A DNA stretch of 64,000 nucleotides from Turnera subulata (GCA_028386065.3 JAKUCV010002023.1:214952-278951), one strand, 5' to 3'; positions 43,417 to 55,240 are shown, counted from the first letter of the stretch. The notes: generated by a model from the letters alone, not told the origin. A program made the numbers and translations.

Positions 43417-43708
43417 CATATCAGTAGTGGCGGATCCACGGTGTAGTCATTGTAGGCAAATGATCTTCCAAATCTTCTTAAAATTATAAGATTATTATCC
43501 TTTTCAAAATATTTCTATTCTTTTTAGCTATTTTTTCTCTTGTATTTTCCACTAGATAATCTTTATCTCTTTCCTAATCTTTTAAATATCAATAACTATT
43601 CACTAGATTTTTTTATTGATTTACTATTCATTAATTTTATCACAGTTTTCTTCCATTTATATAGGTTTTAATTCTTTCCTTATTATGATAATATAATTTT
43701 GCCTTAGA

Positions 43709-46490
43709 ATTAACGACCCTGGTAAAATTTTTGTAAATTTTACTGAGTCGTTTGACTTTTACAGTGGATAATAAAGTTTTACCGCTGTTAAACAAGAATC
43801 ATCAGAGAGTTTTACCGGGAATAATCGAACCTCAAATCAGATCTTCGGTAATACGGACGCTCTAAAGTATTCTCCCTCGACAACCGAGCCTTAAAAAATA
43901 ATTCCAAGAATTATCTACCGGGAATTTTATACAACTATCCAAAAATCGGTTTGCAATTTTGAGACTTGACCAACACTCAGAAGAATTAATTGGATTTTTC
44001 GAGCCTAAGTTGTATTTTCGGAACCGGGACGAATTTCGGAAAGACGAAAATTCTCCTGTGACGTTAACGGATCAAAAGTCGAACATGAGGGTATTTTGGT
44101 CTATTCCCGGACCAATAATTTTGTCGACACTCGAAGCCGCGATATTTCTCTCTCCCGGGCCAACATCTTTGTCTTTTTCTGCTTTTTCTTATTTTTTCTA
44201 TTTTTTTCCTTTTATACTTCTTTTTCCTCATTTTCTCTTTTCTTCCCCAATACTTTTCCTTCACCTTCAGGATATTTTTTTTCCCCTTCCTTCCCGATTC
44301 TTCTTCTTCCTTAACTTTTCTTCTTCTTCTCCTCACTGTTTTGGATATTTCTTTTTCTCCCCAGATTTTTTCTTCATTTTCCCTTGTCTTCTTCCTTTCT
44401 TCTTCTCCATAAATCTCCTTGACACCCATCGCCGCCTCAACCTTCTCCACTCCTGCTTCTCCTCCCCTGCCGCTGCAACTCGACCTCTCTCTCTCCCCTT
44501 TGCTTCCATCCGCCGCTGCGCCCCTCCTCCATTCACATCGCCACCACCTCTCCTCCACATCTAATCGACGCAGCCGCCTCTGTTCTCCTCCCTTCAAATC
44601 CAACCCCGCCGAGGAAGACAGCCTCTCGCCTTTGGTTGCTGCCGCTGAAGAACGCGCCGCCTAGAGGAGTAACTAGAGGGGCCAGTTACGGCCACTCCTC
44701 ACTTCTCCCTCGCGCGTCACTCCCCGCGTGCCCCTCTGTTCTCCTCCACCTCGTGCACGCCGCCGCTGTTCTTCTCAGTCGCGCCATCGAGTCTTCCTCC
44801 GCCTCTGCAACCCATGCCGACCGACTCATCCCCCTCTCGTTCTGCCTCGGACGCGCCGTCGGTGGGTTTCAACGGTAAGAAACCCCATACCCCCTCTGCC
44901 TTCACGTGACGGGTTAATTAAATGGCTTTGTCTGGATTGTGATTAATCGGGTCTTGGTTGTGGCTTTGTGTTCTTGTCTAAGGCTCTGTGATTGAATCGG
45001 GTGTGGGTCTGGGCGTGCTGTGTCGGTTGGTTGAGCTGGTGGTTGGATGGCGTAGGTGTTGCTGCTGAGGATGTCGTTGTGTTGTGGTGCTCCGGTCACC
45101 GGTGGGTGGCTGTGGGCATGGTGATGGTGTTGTTGATTGGAACGATGGTGGTTTTGTGTGGTGGTTTGGGTTGTTGGCGTGGTGGTACGGAAAGGGTGTT
45201 TTGACGGCTGAAGAACAGTAGCAGGAGGGCGGATTGGTCTACTGTGAACAGTGCTGGCCGGAAACTGGCAGCCTTGGGATTTTTCCGGCAAAGTCTCGGG
45301 TATTTTCCGGCGAACCCGGAAGTGGACTTTGGGGATTTTTAGGCTTAACCAAATATCGGCTACTAAGGAGTATCAGGTGAGGATATAAACTTATAAACTT
45401 CGGTATGCTGCCCTTGATACCCCTGTTGTTTGTTGATTGTTAAATTATGTGTTTATTGTGTATCATGCTGTGATAATTATTAAGACTGTTGTTATCTGCT
45501 GGATGATTGGTTGTTGTCATGCTATTGCTGGCTATTGTTATGATTATTGTTATATGCTTAATGACTACTGTGGACTAGCTGTTGAGCTTTGTGACGTTGA
45601 TGTGAATATTGTGATGTCCATACGAGATACGAGATATTTGAGTTAATAGTGACAGTGACCCGATATTGTGACGTTGTGATTGAATTCCTAGAGGAGCCGT
45701 GAGGCTAAGAGACTGCTCGGGAAACAGAGTATGATGAGTTATTGTTGGACAAGTGGAACAAGAAATAATAATAAACAGTGGTAATAACATCTAGACTTCT
45801 AGGTTGTCGCGTGACAGGTATTGGTACGGCCAGATGGTAGTCGCCTTGTGATTGTGATAGGGAGGACTGCGGGACTTGGTTATTGTGTTACTTTGTGATT
45901 TGAGATATTTATGGTTTAACCGGGAGTACCCTGGGGTTTGCTAACCTGGCTACCAGGCACGGCCAATACTTAATACGTGACAGGGCCCTAATAATAAAAT
46001 TGGTAAGTCTATCGGCTATAGTCAGTGAGTTTATAGGATCAGCTTAACCGTGAGAGGTCTGACGTATAGTTAGTTCTGGTAAGTTGATACCGATACTTTG
46101 TTTGTGCTTGCTGTACTTCTATTGTTTTCTGTGTCAGCTTGGGTGTATTTGCGGTTGCTTGTGTACTGCGGTTTATTTGTTTATCGGTGAGACAGTGGTT
46201 GGTCTCAGCCCTCACACAGTTCCTGCAGGTTAGGTTTGCATACCGGCGGCTGTGACGTTACCTCAAACAGGACTCGGATCCAATACTTGCATTAAGTCTT
46301 GCGTATGGTGTTATTCTAATGCTTCCGTTGTGCTGATGTTGATATCCCCGTTTCGGGAGGCGGGATTATGATTTTGACTATTTAGTAATTTTATTATTGT
46401 GTGTTCATGCTTTTATGATATGATGGCCACGTGATGGCACTGTTTCGCAGTATTTACTGTTAGTTGGGTAATTTAGGTCGGGGTGTTTCA
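43709..46490 (+). repeat. 5' LTR of the LARD-like element
   Basis: 2782 bp, ending CGGGGTGTTTCA. Compared with the 3' LTR it has the same modules, but a unit of the palindrome array near 45870 is lost (GGGAGGACTGCGGGACTTGG instead of two complete units). Splice-donor-like AACGGTAAGA at 44871. Confidence 0.9.
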
Positions 46491-46510
46491 TTTTGGTAGC
46501 GGAGTGGGCG
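46491..46510 (+). promoter_or_regulatory. Primer-binding region of the LARD-like element
   Basis: TTTTGGTAGCGGAGTGGG directly after the LTR end. The Tekay element at 52514 has TTTTGGGAGCGGAGCGGG at the same place. Both resemble the tRNA-iMet complement only in TGGTA and GAG, so the priming tRNA is unclear. Confidence 0.55.
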
Positions 46511-46715
46511 GTATGTCCTTGGATGATTTTTTTGCTTGTTTGTGCATAGCTCGCTCCATATGTTTATCATTTTGCATTTATATCATTTAGTTGGTGCATA
46601 ATGGATCCAGTCGAGGGACGCCAGCTTGCCGCAAAATATTCATATAAAAAGGTAACTGAAGACATACACATGCAGAAACATAAATATTTTATTACTAATA
46701 TTATTATTACATTAT

Positions 46716-46840
<125 letters not shown>

Positions 46841-46841
46841 A

Positions 46842-47230
46842 TCATCTTGGTACAACGTTGACCCTAAAGCTAGTATGGTCATTGGTAATGTTAACCCTGA
46901 TGCTATCATTCCAAGAGAACCCCATACCGCCCGAGTTGTTTTGGCCGTGAAGCTCGAACCGGTTTGCCGGAGGGAAACAAAGAGGTATGACACCATGATC
47001 GTCTTCAGGCTGCCACTGGGTCTCCGTGAGCAGAACCATGTTGGCCTTGTACTGGTTCTTTAGATCTCTCAAGGTACGCGAAAATTCCTGGGAACGCCTA
47101 GCGATTCCTCTACAGTTTCACACCAGTAGACGGGCCTTTGGCCAAGTTGGTGGTAACCTAGTTACTCTGGGCATGCTCTGGGCAGTCATTGAAAGCTGGT
47201 AGCAGGTACCTTGGTCCAGGAACTGACAAG
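46842..47230 (-). pseudogene. LINE endonuclease fragment inside the LARD-like element
   Basis: On the minus strand the sequence reads NCRGIARRSQEFSRTLRDL, then YKANMVLLTETQ and GMGFSWNDSIRVNI. This is the N-terminal part of a plant LINE apurinic-type endonuclease, with the catalytic Glu of LLTET present. The Trp expected before NCRG is a TGA stop. The fragment ends at the ATT microsatellite, where the rest of the LINE is missing. It is antisense to the host element. Confidence 0.75.
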
Positions 47231-47236
47231 TAGGCT

Positions 47237-47521
47237 CTAGGTTGAATTATTGAAGTCTTTCAGAAATGAAAAACATGACGGAATTGGCGAGCCATAGAAG
47301 GAGGTTCTTAGGGTGCTTTGGTCCTCTAGGAAGAACGTCTCTTCCATGGGAGTGACAAAGAACCTCGATGAGTAGAGTTCGTCGACGAAGACCAGACGAG
47401 TCATCCTGCCGAGCTCGTTTGGTAGTTCCTCAGGATGCTCGTTTATCAGGCTATAGGCCAGCCGATTCCTCCTTCCTAAGGAGGCACCCTTAACGAAAAA
47501 GACAGATGATGGAGCAGGCAT
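47237..47521 (-). CDS. Antisense ORF of unknown function, 94 residues
   Basis: Starts at an ATG (47521-47519) and reads MPAPSSVFFVKGASLGRRN onward to FLKDFNNST. I recognise no family. About 100 bp upstream on the same strand is a good TATA box, CTATAAAAGG (plus strand 47617-47626), followed by an A-rich leader (AAGAAAACACAAAACACG) that looks like a plant transcript leader. It runs opposite to the LARD-like element. It may be a captured host gene fragment, or the ORF1/linker part of the LINE fragment that follows it on the same strand. Whether it is expressed cannot be judged. Confidence 0.3.
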   Translation of the reverse strand: MPAPSSVFFVKGASLGRRNRLAYSLINEHPEELPNELGRMTRLVFVDELYSSRFFVTPMEETFFLEDQSTLRTSFYGSPIPSCFSFLKDFNNST

Positions 47522-47616
47522 TCTGTCTCGACGTGTTTTGTGTTTTCTTTCTCTGGAAGTATTTTGTAAATCTTTCTTTTGAAATGCTTTTTGATTATTT
47601 TCTTTCCACTACCTTG

Positions 47617-47626
47617 CCTTTTATAG
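47617..47626 (-). promoter_or_regulatory. TATA-like box upstream of the antisense 94-residue ORF
   Basis: Minus strand CTATAAAAGGCA, about 96-105 nt before the ATG at 47521. Confidence 0.45.
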
Positions 47627-47894
47627 AAATATGATTGCCGTTTTGTTTTCAAAGTTTAGACCCCACCTATCCTTGGAAAAGTCTAAAAGATTTTTCGGTG
47701 ATCGGTAAAGCAGATTTTTTTTTCACAAAACACCAAACCATTTCCATTCTTCAAGGTTTGCTTTTTGAAAATTTTGCCGTTGTCTCATTTATTGCTTCAA
47801 CACGTTGTGTTTTTGGGCTACAAACGTAAGAGTTTTTCAGCTCACTTCTAACTCACAATTTTTTTTCGCCCTGGCTATCTTGGCTTTTCTTTTT

Positions 47895-48260
47895 ATGGCT
47901 CTTTCTATGTTTTCTACCCCTTCTATCACATCCATCAGAGGCCAACGTGGCCAGATTGATGGGACGATACTTCGAGTATGGTGCATGTGCGACAAGGTTG
48001 CTTCTGTTTGGACATTATGGAGGGATACGAATCCCGAAGGACGTTGTCACTCTTGTGGAGTTTATGGACAAGTGGTTACCGATTCTTTCAATGGATCGAC
48101 ACGTGTTAGTGACGTCATCATCGCCTTGTGAGATAACGAAGGACGTTATCAAGTAAAGAACCGACATCTCCGATAGCAATTGCAAGTTGCGTTGCTCGGA
48201 ATCGATGACCTATGTGATCGATCTAGAGCGCTGGCGCTGGTTAAGAAAAACGAGTTTTAA
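47895..48260 (+). pseudogene. GRF-type zinc-finger protein fragment
   Basis: ATG at 47895 opens 78 codons: MALSMFSTPSITSIRGQRG, then RVWCMCDKVASVWTLWRDT and NPEGRCHSCG. The spacing fits the plant GRF zinc finger C-x-C-G-x6-TSWT-x2-NPGRRF-x2-C exactly, although Gly, Ser and Arg-Phe positions have changed. A stop at 48129-48131 cuts it; in another frame the tail IDDLCDRSRALALVKKNEF (to about 48260) matches the usual end of these domains. Small GRF proteins are common in plant genomes and are often found near repeats; their role is mostly unknown and nucleic-acid binding is presumed. The copy is damaged by at least one frameshift. Confidence 0.65.
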
Positions 48261-48402
48261 TTCAACTTCTTTATGATTGGTTTTATTCCTTCCTTGCTGG
48301 TTTTTTTTTTTTGCATGAAATATTTGCTCTTACCAGCTTCTGTGTTTTTGGGTTACAAATAATAGAATTGGTTCTATTCCTTTTTATTGGTTTTAATTCG
48401 TT

Positions 48403-48404
<2 letters not shown>

Positions 48405-48433
<29 letters not shown>

Positions 48434-48434
48434 T
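48405..48434. repeat. (AT)n microsatellite
   Basis: An uninterrupted AT dinucleotide run of about 14 units inside the LARD-like element. Confidence 0.95.
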
Positions 48435-48541
48435 TCATTACCGCTATTTATATTTTCAGATTATTAACAAAGAGGTTTTGTCTTATTAAAAACAACAACT
48501 TTATTTATTTTTGATAACATATTACATGGAGAAGAAGTACT

Positions 48542-48940
48542 CTATGGAGTTACTTGCTTCTCTAGATCTTTTACAAGTTTACGTATGTTCTCGATCTGAG
48601 AGGACAGTTCTGTACACGCCAGTTCGATGTGCATCACCGCAGAGCTGACCTTCCTCAGTGAAGTGTTCAGTTGCGTCAATGTCTGTAGTGGAGTACCGCT
48701 GAGGGCAGTTCCTTTGCCCTTCCTATCATCAGCATCCTTGCGACCGGAAGGCTCCTCCTTGCCGACAGGTTTCTTTCGCCGTCTCTTGGAGACCACCATA
48801 TGTTCCTTGAGACCGATGATGTTCGTTTTGAAGTGTTTCTTCAGAGGTTCTTCATCGGAATCTGTAAAGGGATTAACACCACCAATATAACTTAACTCCT
48901 CTGAGTCAGAGGTAGTTCGAGTTCTTATTGGTGAATCCAT
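48542..48940 (-). CDS. Antisense ORF with basic region and C-terminal coiled coil
   Basis: The open frame begins at 49009, but I prefer the second ATG at 48940 (MDSPIRTRTTSDSEEL, 132 residues), because a TATA box (TTTATAAATA, plus strand 48976-48985) lies between the two ATGs. Residues about 45-75 are strongly basic with KRRRKK and GRKDADDRKGKG, like a bipartite nuclear localisation signal. The last 45 residues (LTQLNTSLRKVSSAV, ELSSQIENIRKLVKDLEKQV) show heptad spacing of a short coiled coil. The N-terminal third is acidic and serine-rich. No family is recognised. Composition is less biased than the surrounding noncoding frames, so it may be real coding sequence captured by the element. The TATA-to-ATG distance of about 40 bp leaves a very short leader. 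Confidence 0.4.
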   Translation of the reverse strand: MDSPIRTRTTSDSEELSYIGGVNPFTDSDEEPLKKHFKTNIIGLKEHMVVSKRRRKKPVGKEEPSGRKDADDRKGKGTALSGTPLQTLTQLNTSLRKVSSAVMHIELACTELSSQIENIRKLVKDLEKQVTP

Positions 48941-48975
48941 GAAGGAGGTATGTTTGCCAAGTAGTAAAGGCCGGT

Positions 48976-48985
48976 ATTTATAAAG
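48976..48985 (-). promoter_or_regulatory. TATA-like box upstream of the coiled-coil ORF
   Basis: Minus strand CCTTTATAAATACCGG, a near-consensus TATA box about 40 nt before the ATG at 48940. Confidence 0.4.
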
Positions 48986-49099
48986 GAATGATCTAACGAG
49001 TAAGGACATAAGCGAGATTTCAAGTTGGGAAAAAGAGAACCCGATGAAAGGTATACAAGAAGATTGCTGTTGTAGGACACAAGGAGGTGACGACGAAAT

Positions 49100-49132
49100 T
49101 TCGAGGACGAAATTCTTTTAAGGAGGGTAGAC
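49100..49132 (+). promoter_or_regulatory. Relict pol tail and polypurine tract of the LARD-like element
   Basis: TTTCGAGGACGAAATTC corresponds to the end of Tekay-type pol (compare TTTCGGGGACGAAATTC, minus strand at 55246-55262), followed by a purine-rich AAGGAGGGTAGA directly before the 3' LTR. Confidence 0.7.
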
Positions 49133-51945
49133 TGTAACGACTTGGGTAAAATTTTTGTAAATTTTACCGAGTCGTTTGACTTTTATAGTGGATAATAAAG
49201 TTTTACCGCTGTTAAACAGGAATCATCCGAGAGTTTTACCGGGAATAATCGAACCTCGAATCAGATCTTCGGTAATACGGATGCTCTAAAGTATTCTCCC
49301 TCGACAACCGAGCCTTGGAAAATAATTCCAAGAATTACCTCGGGTTACCGGGAATTTTATGCAGCTATCCGAAACTCGGTTTGCAATTCCGAGACTTGAG
49401 CAACACTCAGAAGAATTAATTGGATTTTCCGAGCCTAAGTTGTATTTTCGAAACCGAGACGAATTTTGAAAAGACGAAAATGCCCCTGTGACGTTAACGG
49501 ATCAAAAGTCGAACATGAGGGTATTTTGGTCTATTCCCGGACCAAAAATTTTGTCAACACTCGAAGCCGCGATATTTCTCTCTCCCGGGCCAGCATCTTT
49601 GTCTTTTTCTGCTTTTTCTTATTTTTTCTATTTTCTTTTCCTTTTACACTTCTTTTTCCTCATTTTCTCTTTTCTTCCCCAATACTTTTCCTTCACCTTC
49701 AGGATATTTTTTTTTCCCCTTCCTTCCCGATTCTGCTTCTTCCTTACTTTTCTTCTTCTTCTCCTCACTCTTTTTGATATTTCTTTTTCTCCCCAGATTT
49801 TTTCTTCATTTTCCCTTGTCTTGTTCCTTTCTTCTTCTCCTTAAATCTCCTTGACACCCACCGCCGCCTCAACCTTCTCCACTCCTGCTTCTCCTCCCCT
49901 GCCGCTACAACTCGACCTCTCTCTCTCTCCTTTGCTACCATCTGCCGCTGCGCCCCTCCTCCATTCACATCGCCACCGCCTCTCCTCCACTTCTAATCTA
50001 CGCAGCCGCCTCTATTCTCCTCCCTTCGAATCCAACCCCGCCGAGGAAGACTGCCTCTCGCCTCTCGCCTTTGGTCGTTTTCGCTGAAGAACGCGCCGCC
50101 TAAAAGAGTAACCAGAGGAGCCCAGTTACGGCCACTCCTCACTTCTCCCTCACGCGTCACTCGCCTCGTGCCCCTCTGTTCTCCTCCACCTCGTGCACGT
50201 CGCCGCTGTTATTCTCAGTCGCGCTGTCGAGTCTTCCTCCGCCTCTGCAACCCGCACCGACCGACTCATCCCCCTCTCGTTCTGCCTCGGACGCACCGTC
50301 GGTGGGTTTCAACGGTAAGAAACCCCATACCCCCTCTGCCTTCACGTGATGGGTTAATTAAATGGCTTTGTTTGGATTGTGATTAATCGGGTCTTGGTTG
50401 TGGCTTTGTGTTCTTGTCTGAGGCTCTGTGATTGAATCGGGTGTGGGTCTGGGCGTGCTGTGTCGGTTGGTTGAGTTGGTGGTTGGATGGCGTGGGTGCT
50501 GCTGCTGTGGATGTCGTTGTGTGGTGGTGCTCCGGTCACCGGTGGGTGGCTGTGGGCATGGTGATGGTGTTGTTGATCGGTACGATGGTGGTTTTGTGTG
50601 GTGGTTTGGGTTGTTGGCGTGGTGGTACGGAATGGGTGTTTTGACGGCTGAAGAACAGTAGCAGGAGGGCGGATTGGTCTGCTGTGAACAGTGCTGGCCG
50701 GAAACTGACAGTCTCGAAATTTTTCCGGCGAAGTCTCGGGTATTTTCCGGCGAACCCGGAAATGGACTTTGGGGATATCGAGGCTTAACAAGATATCGGC
50801 TACTAAGGAGTATCAGGTGAGGATATAAACTTATAAAATTCAGTATGCTGCCTGTGATACCCCGGTTGTTTGTTGATTGTTAAATTATGTGTTTATTGTG
50901 TATCATGCTGTGATAATTATTAAGACTGTTGTTTTCTACTGGATGATTGGTTGCTGTCATGCTATTGCTGGCTATTGTTGTGATTATTGTTATATGCTTA
51001 ATGACTACTGTGGACTAGCTGTTGAGCTTTGTGACGTTGATGTGAATATTGTGATGTCCATACGAGATATTTGAGTTAATAGTGATAGTGACCCGATATT
51101 GTGACATTGTGATTGAATTCCCAGAGGAGCCGTGAGGCTGAGAGACTGCTCGGGAAAGAGAGTATGATGAGTTACTGTTGGACAAGTGGAACAAGAAATA
51201 ATAATAAACAGTGGTAATAAAATCTAGACATCTAGGTTGTCGCGTGACAGGTATTAGTACGGCCAGATGGTAGTCGCCTTGTGATTGTGATAGGGAGGAC
51301 TATAGGACTCCCGGCCGAGGACTGCGGGACTCGGTTATTGTGTTACTTTGTGATTTGAGATATTTATGGTTTAACGGGGAGTACCCTGGGGTTAGCTAAC
51401 CTGGCTACCAGGCACTGCCAATACTTATTACGTGACTGGGCCCTAATAATAAAATTGGTAAGTCTATCGGCTATAGTCAGTGAGTTTATAGGACTAGCTT
51501 AACCGTGAGAGGTCTGACGTGTAGTTAGTTCAGGTAAGTTGATACCGATACTATGTTTGTGCTTGTTGTACTTCTATTGTTTTCTGTGTTGGCTTGGGTG
51601 TATTTGCGGTTGCTTGTGTATTGCGGTTTATTTGTTTATCAGTGAGACAATGGTTGGTCTCAGCCCTCACACAGTTCCTGCAGGTTAGGTTTGCATACCG
51701 GCGGTTGTGACGTTACCTCAGACAGGACTCGGATCCAATACTTGCATTAAGTCTTGCGTATGGTGTTATTCTAATGCTTCCGCTGTGCTGATGTTGATAT
51801 CCCCGTTTCGGGAGACGGGATTGTGATTTTGACTATTTATTAATTTTATTATTGTGTGTTCATGCTTTTATGATATGATGGCCACGTGGTGGCACTATTC
51901 CGCAGTAATTATTGTTAGTTGGGTAATTTAGGTCGGAGTGTTTCA
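49133..51945 (+). repeat. 3' LTR of the LARD-like element
   Basis: 2813 bp, TGTAACGACTTGGG...GGAGTGTTTCA. A 41-bp near-perfect palindrome occupies 49136-49176. Splice-donor-like AACGGTAAGA at 50311; two complete palindrome units, GGGAG...CTCCC and CCGAG...CTCGG, at 51293-51336; hairpin GTGAGAC...GTCTCA near 51642. Confidence 0.92.
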
Positions 51946-52513
51946 TTACAATTTTTTTCTTTCTATATTTGTTTGGTCTCTTTTTCTTTCTTTCACTAGG
52001 TATGTTGTCCATATGTTAAAAGAAAAATATATTTGATTATTAATAAAATAATTATTAATTATTTTCAAAATTAAAATGAGAAATTATTACATAACCGATA
52101 AATCTATAACAAAATTCCTTAACGATTCCTAACTGTAAGTCTATAATTTAAGGATTGATGAAATAATTTTTTTATCAAAATAATATTAGATTTTTTACAT
52201 AAATAATCTACCAAAATATATATAAATAATTATAATAGTTAATTAATTTTAACATTTGGCACTAAATTTTTTTTTTAAAACTGGATTAGTTATATAATTC
52301 TTCATGCTTTTATTTATTTGCCTATACTGAAAAATATTTCTGAATCTGCCACTGCATATCAGCCCCTCATATGTCAGCAGAATAGTAGCCCACAAAATAA
52401 ATGTTTTGCTATAAAATAATATATTAGATTAAATGTAATTAAACAACTTGGGCGTGGCAGCCAAGTGCTTACTTTTTTACATAAATGAACTGAATCTTAT
52501 CTAACACATTAGG

Positions 52514-55227
52514 TGAAATGCCCACACCCGTATTTACCGTTATTCACAGTAAACACGTAGGACCACACACTATTACAGAAAACATGGCAGATAATATTTT
52601 ACAAGCCAACAGTATCTTACAACATCAGTACTTGTCTCCGACATCCGGGACATTATTACAGCACACTAAAAGAGACAGAATGACAAACACGCAGCGGAAG
52701 TCTTAACACACATAGTAGATAATTATGAATACGATGCATCGCAGGATGGATCCGGGCCTAGCAGAGGGTGTGCCACAGCTGCCTTGAACGTACCTGAACT
52801 AAGCACAAATCATTCTACGCAACCGAGTCACGTAGGCGAGGGGTGAGTCCGAAGTGCCCACCGGGTAAAATCAACAAGTAAATATAAATATACGGGCAAC
52901 CAATAATAACCAAGCCACAAACAAATACTCAACTGGAACCAACAAACAGAAGGTACTCTCCAGTCACCAGATAGTTTTCAGTTTTGTCCTAGACACTCTA
53001 GTCCAATTTTGTTAGCAGGGCCCTTATCACTAGTTAAATGTTGGCCTTCGCCAGGAAGCCGATCTAGCTAGACCCAGGGTACTCCCCGTAAATCAAAAGC
53101 ATCAATAAATCAAAACTGACACAGTCTGGGAGCAGACCCCAAGCACATCTCCCCTGTGCAAATAATAATAACTCGGTACAGCCTGGGAGCAAATCCCAAG
53201 CACATCTCCCCTGTACCATATGCAACACAGGACTACCATCAGGTTATTCCAACATTTAACCGTGATACTAACGTCTAAGTGATTCTGTTTTATTATTAGT
53301 CTTTCCTTACTGTCACTAAATACTTATCACTTAATCGAGCAGGCTCCCTGCCACTCTGCTCGTAATCTCAAATCAAACAATTATCACAAGCTGGTACCCC
53401 CCAGTACCCAATTCTTACTTGACTCAACAACAATAACAACAATAAATTCAACAGCAGCAATGACAACGACAATAATCAACTCAATCCATCTCACAACAAA
53501 CCATTCACAGCCACAAAGAAATATCATACCAGCAAATACAACACACAAACAGTAACTTGGTATTACGGGCACCATATCGATATTTACTTATCCTCACCTT
53601 GGCCTATGTATTCCTCGGGGAACTCGTGAACTGGTTCCGTTCCACGTGCTCGTACACATTATCAACTCCTATACAACAAATATATACATTCACATAAAAT
53701 GCACAAACAATTGAAATGCTAATGATACGAAGTATCCTACACGGTTATTTATCCCGGTGTATACCCCATTATCATCATCATTCACCATTTAATTACATAG
53801 GCCGGAAATATTTTACTATAATTATATCCGGTTATTATTCCGGTATTTAATACTTTGATAATACCCTTTCCAAAATTATTTCCATAAGATAATTATCCCT
53901 TTTCGAAAATTATTTCCATAAGGTTATTTATCATAGTATAGTCTTCTAGTGAAAATAGTTATATATATCTCTTTTAAAATCTACATTTACCAAAACTATT
54001 TACCAAGTTTTATTTGTTTTCAAAAGTTATAAACCAATTTTCCACTTAATTCCATTTATATATTATTTTTTCAAAATTTTTGTTTTTCTTTTTTTCTTTT
54101 TTTTACTGGACTGGGCCCGTGAATAGTGCCAGCCAGGCCTTGCACAGTGCCAAGCCCAGGCGCAGGCCCATATATAAAACCCAGCTAACCAAAAAGCCCA
54201 AGCCCAAGTGAACAGTCCGGTTTTGAGCCTAGGCCAAGGACCCGTTGGGTCAACCCGGCCCGGCCAAGACCCGGCTGCTGAAATGGGACAGGGGTTGTCT
54301 TCAACCAGCAGCTTACCTGAGTTACAGCGACGGAAAGCGCGAGCAGGGACGGCTGCAGGTGCGGTCTGGCGGCGCGAGAGCAAGGCGGCAATGCGGCGGC
54401 GTCGAGGTGCAGGTCTCGGTGACGGGCTCACTCGGTCGGTTCACGCGAAGATGGAGGCGCAGCGGTGGACGTCTTCGGTGGTCGCAGCAGCGAATGAGGA
54501 GGAGGAAGGTGGCGCGCTACGATGACGAGGTTGCAGGTGGTGGTGGTCGGTCCTGAGGTGGTGTCGGGTGGTGGCTCATGGTAGTGGTCGGCGAGGGGTG
54601 AAGGAGAAGTAAGAAGAGATGGGGAGGGGTGGCGTGTGGCTTCTTCTTCTTCTTTTTTTTTTTTTTGGTTTTGTGTAAACTGGAGAAAACTAAGTAGAAG
54701 GCAGTGCAGAGGAGAAAGGTTGAGAATTACACTGGGTGTGGGTTGTGGTTTTGCAGTGATGAGCAGAGGAGATGAGGCTCTATTTATAGGCAGGGGAAGC
54801 TTCAGTGTAAGCTTGAAATTTTTTTCCTTCCCAGGGAAGAAGAAGCTTGTCGGGGGTAGCGTCCAGGTGAAGAAGAAGCTGCCCAGGCGGTGGCGTGAAC
54901 GAGAAAAAGGTGGAGCATGCGTATAGCACACACCCAACCGGGTACTGTCCGGACCAGCAAATAACGAAAATACCCACTTTACTTTATTTCTGGTCCATTC
55001 TTTTAAGGTTAAAACTGACTTTTCTTAAGATTCCTAGACCCAAAAAATACCAACTTTGATCCGTAAAATCCGCAAAGAAATCTAGTACGTGGGGCAAGAG
55101 TCGGTTTTAGAATCCGATGCATAATTTACCTTAAAATAATTTCCCAAGATTATTTTTACACGGTAAATTACTATACAAAGCCTTTTACAGTCCTGGTAAA
55201 ATATGAAATTTTACCCGGGCTGTTACA
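52514..55227 (-). repeat. 3' LTR of the Tekay element
   Basis: In element sense TGTAACAGCCCGGG...GTGGGCATTTCA. Contains a terminal hairpin (55187-55226), TATA box (54781-54788), splice-donor-like site CAGGTAAG (plus strand 54312-54319), two stem-loop units around GGGAGCAG...CATCTCCC (53123-53220), and the GGTGAG...CACC hairpin at 52842-52862. Confidence 0.95.
54781..54788 (-). promoter_or_regulatory. TATA box of Tekay 3' LTR
   Basis: Minus strand CTGCCTATAAATAGAGCC, a consensus plant TATA box; the identical box lies in the other LTR at 62160-62167. Confidence 0.8.
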
Positions 55228-55240
55228 GTCTTCCCCACTT
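55228..55240 (-). promoter_or_regulatory. Polypurine tract of Tekay element
   Basis: In element sense AAGTGGGGAAGAC immediately before TGTAACAG of the 3' LTR, overlapping the pol stop codon (TAA, plus strand 55239-55241). Confidence 0.85.
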
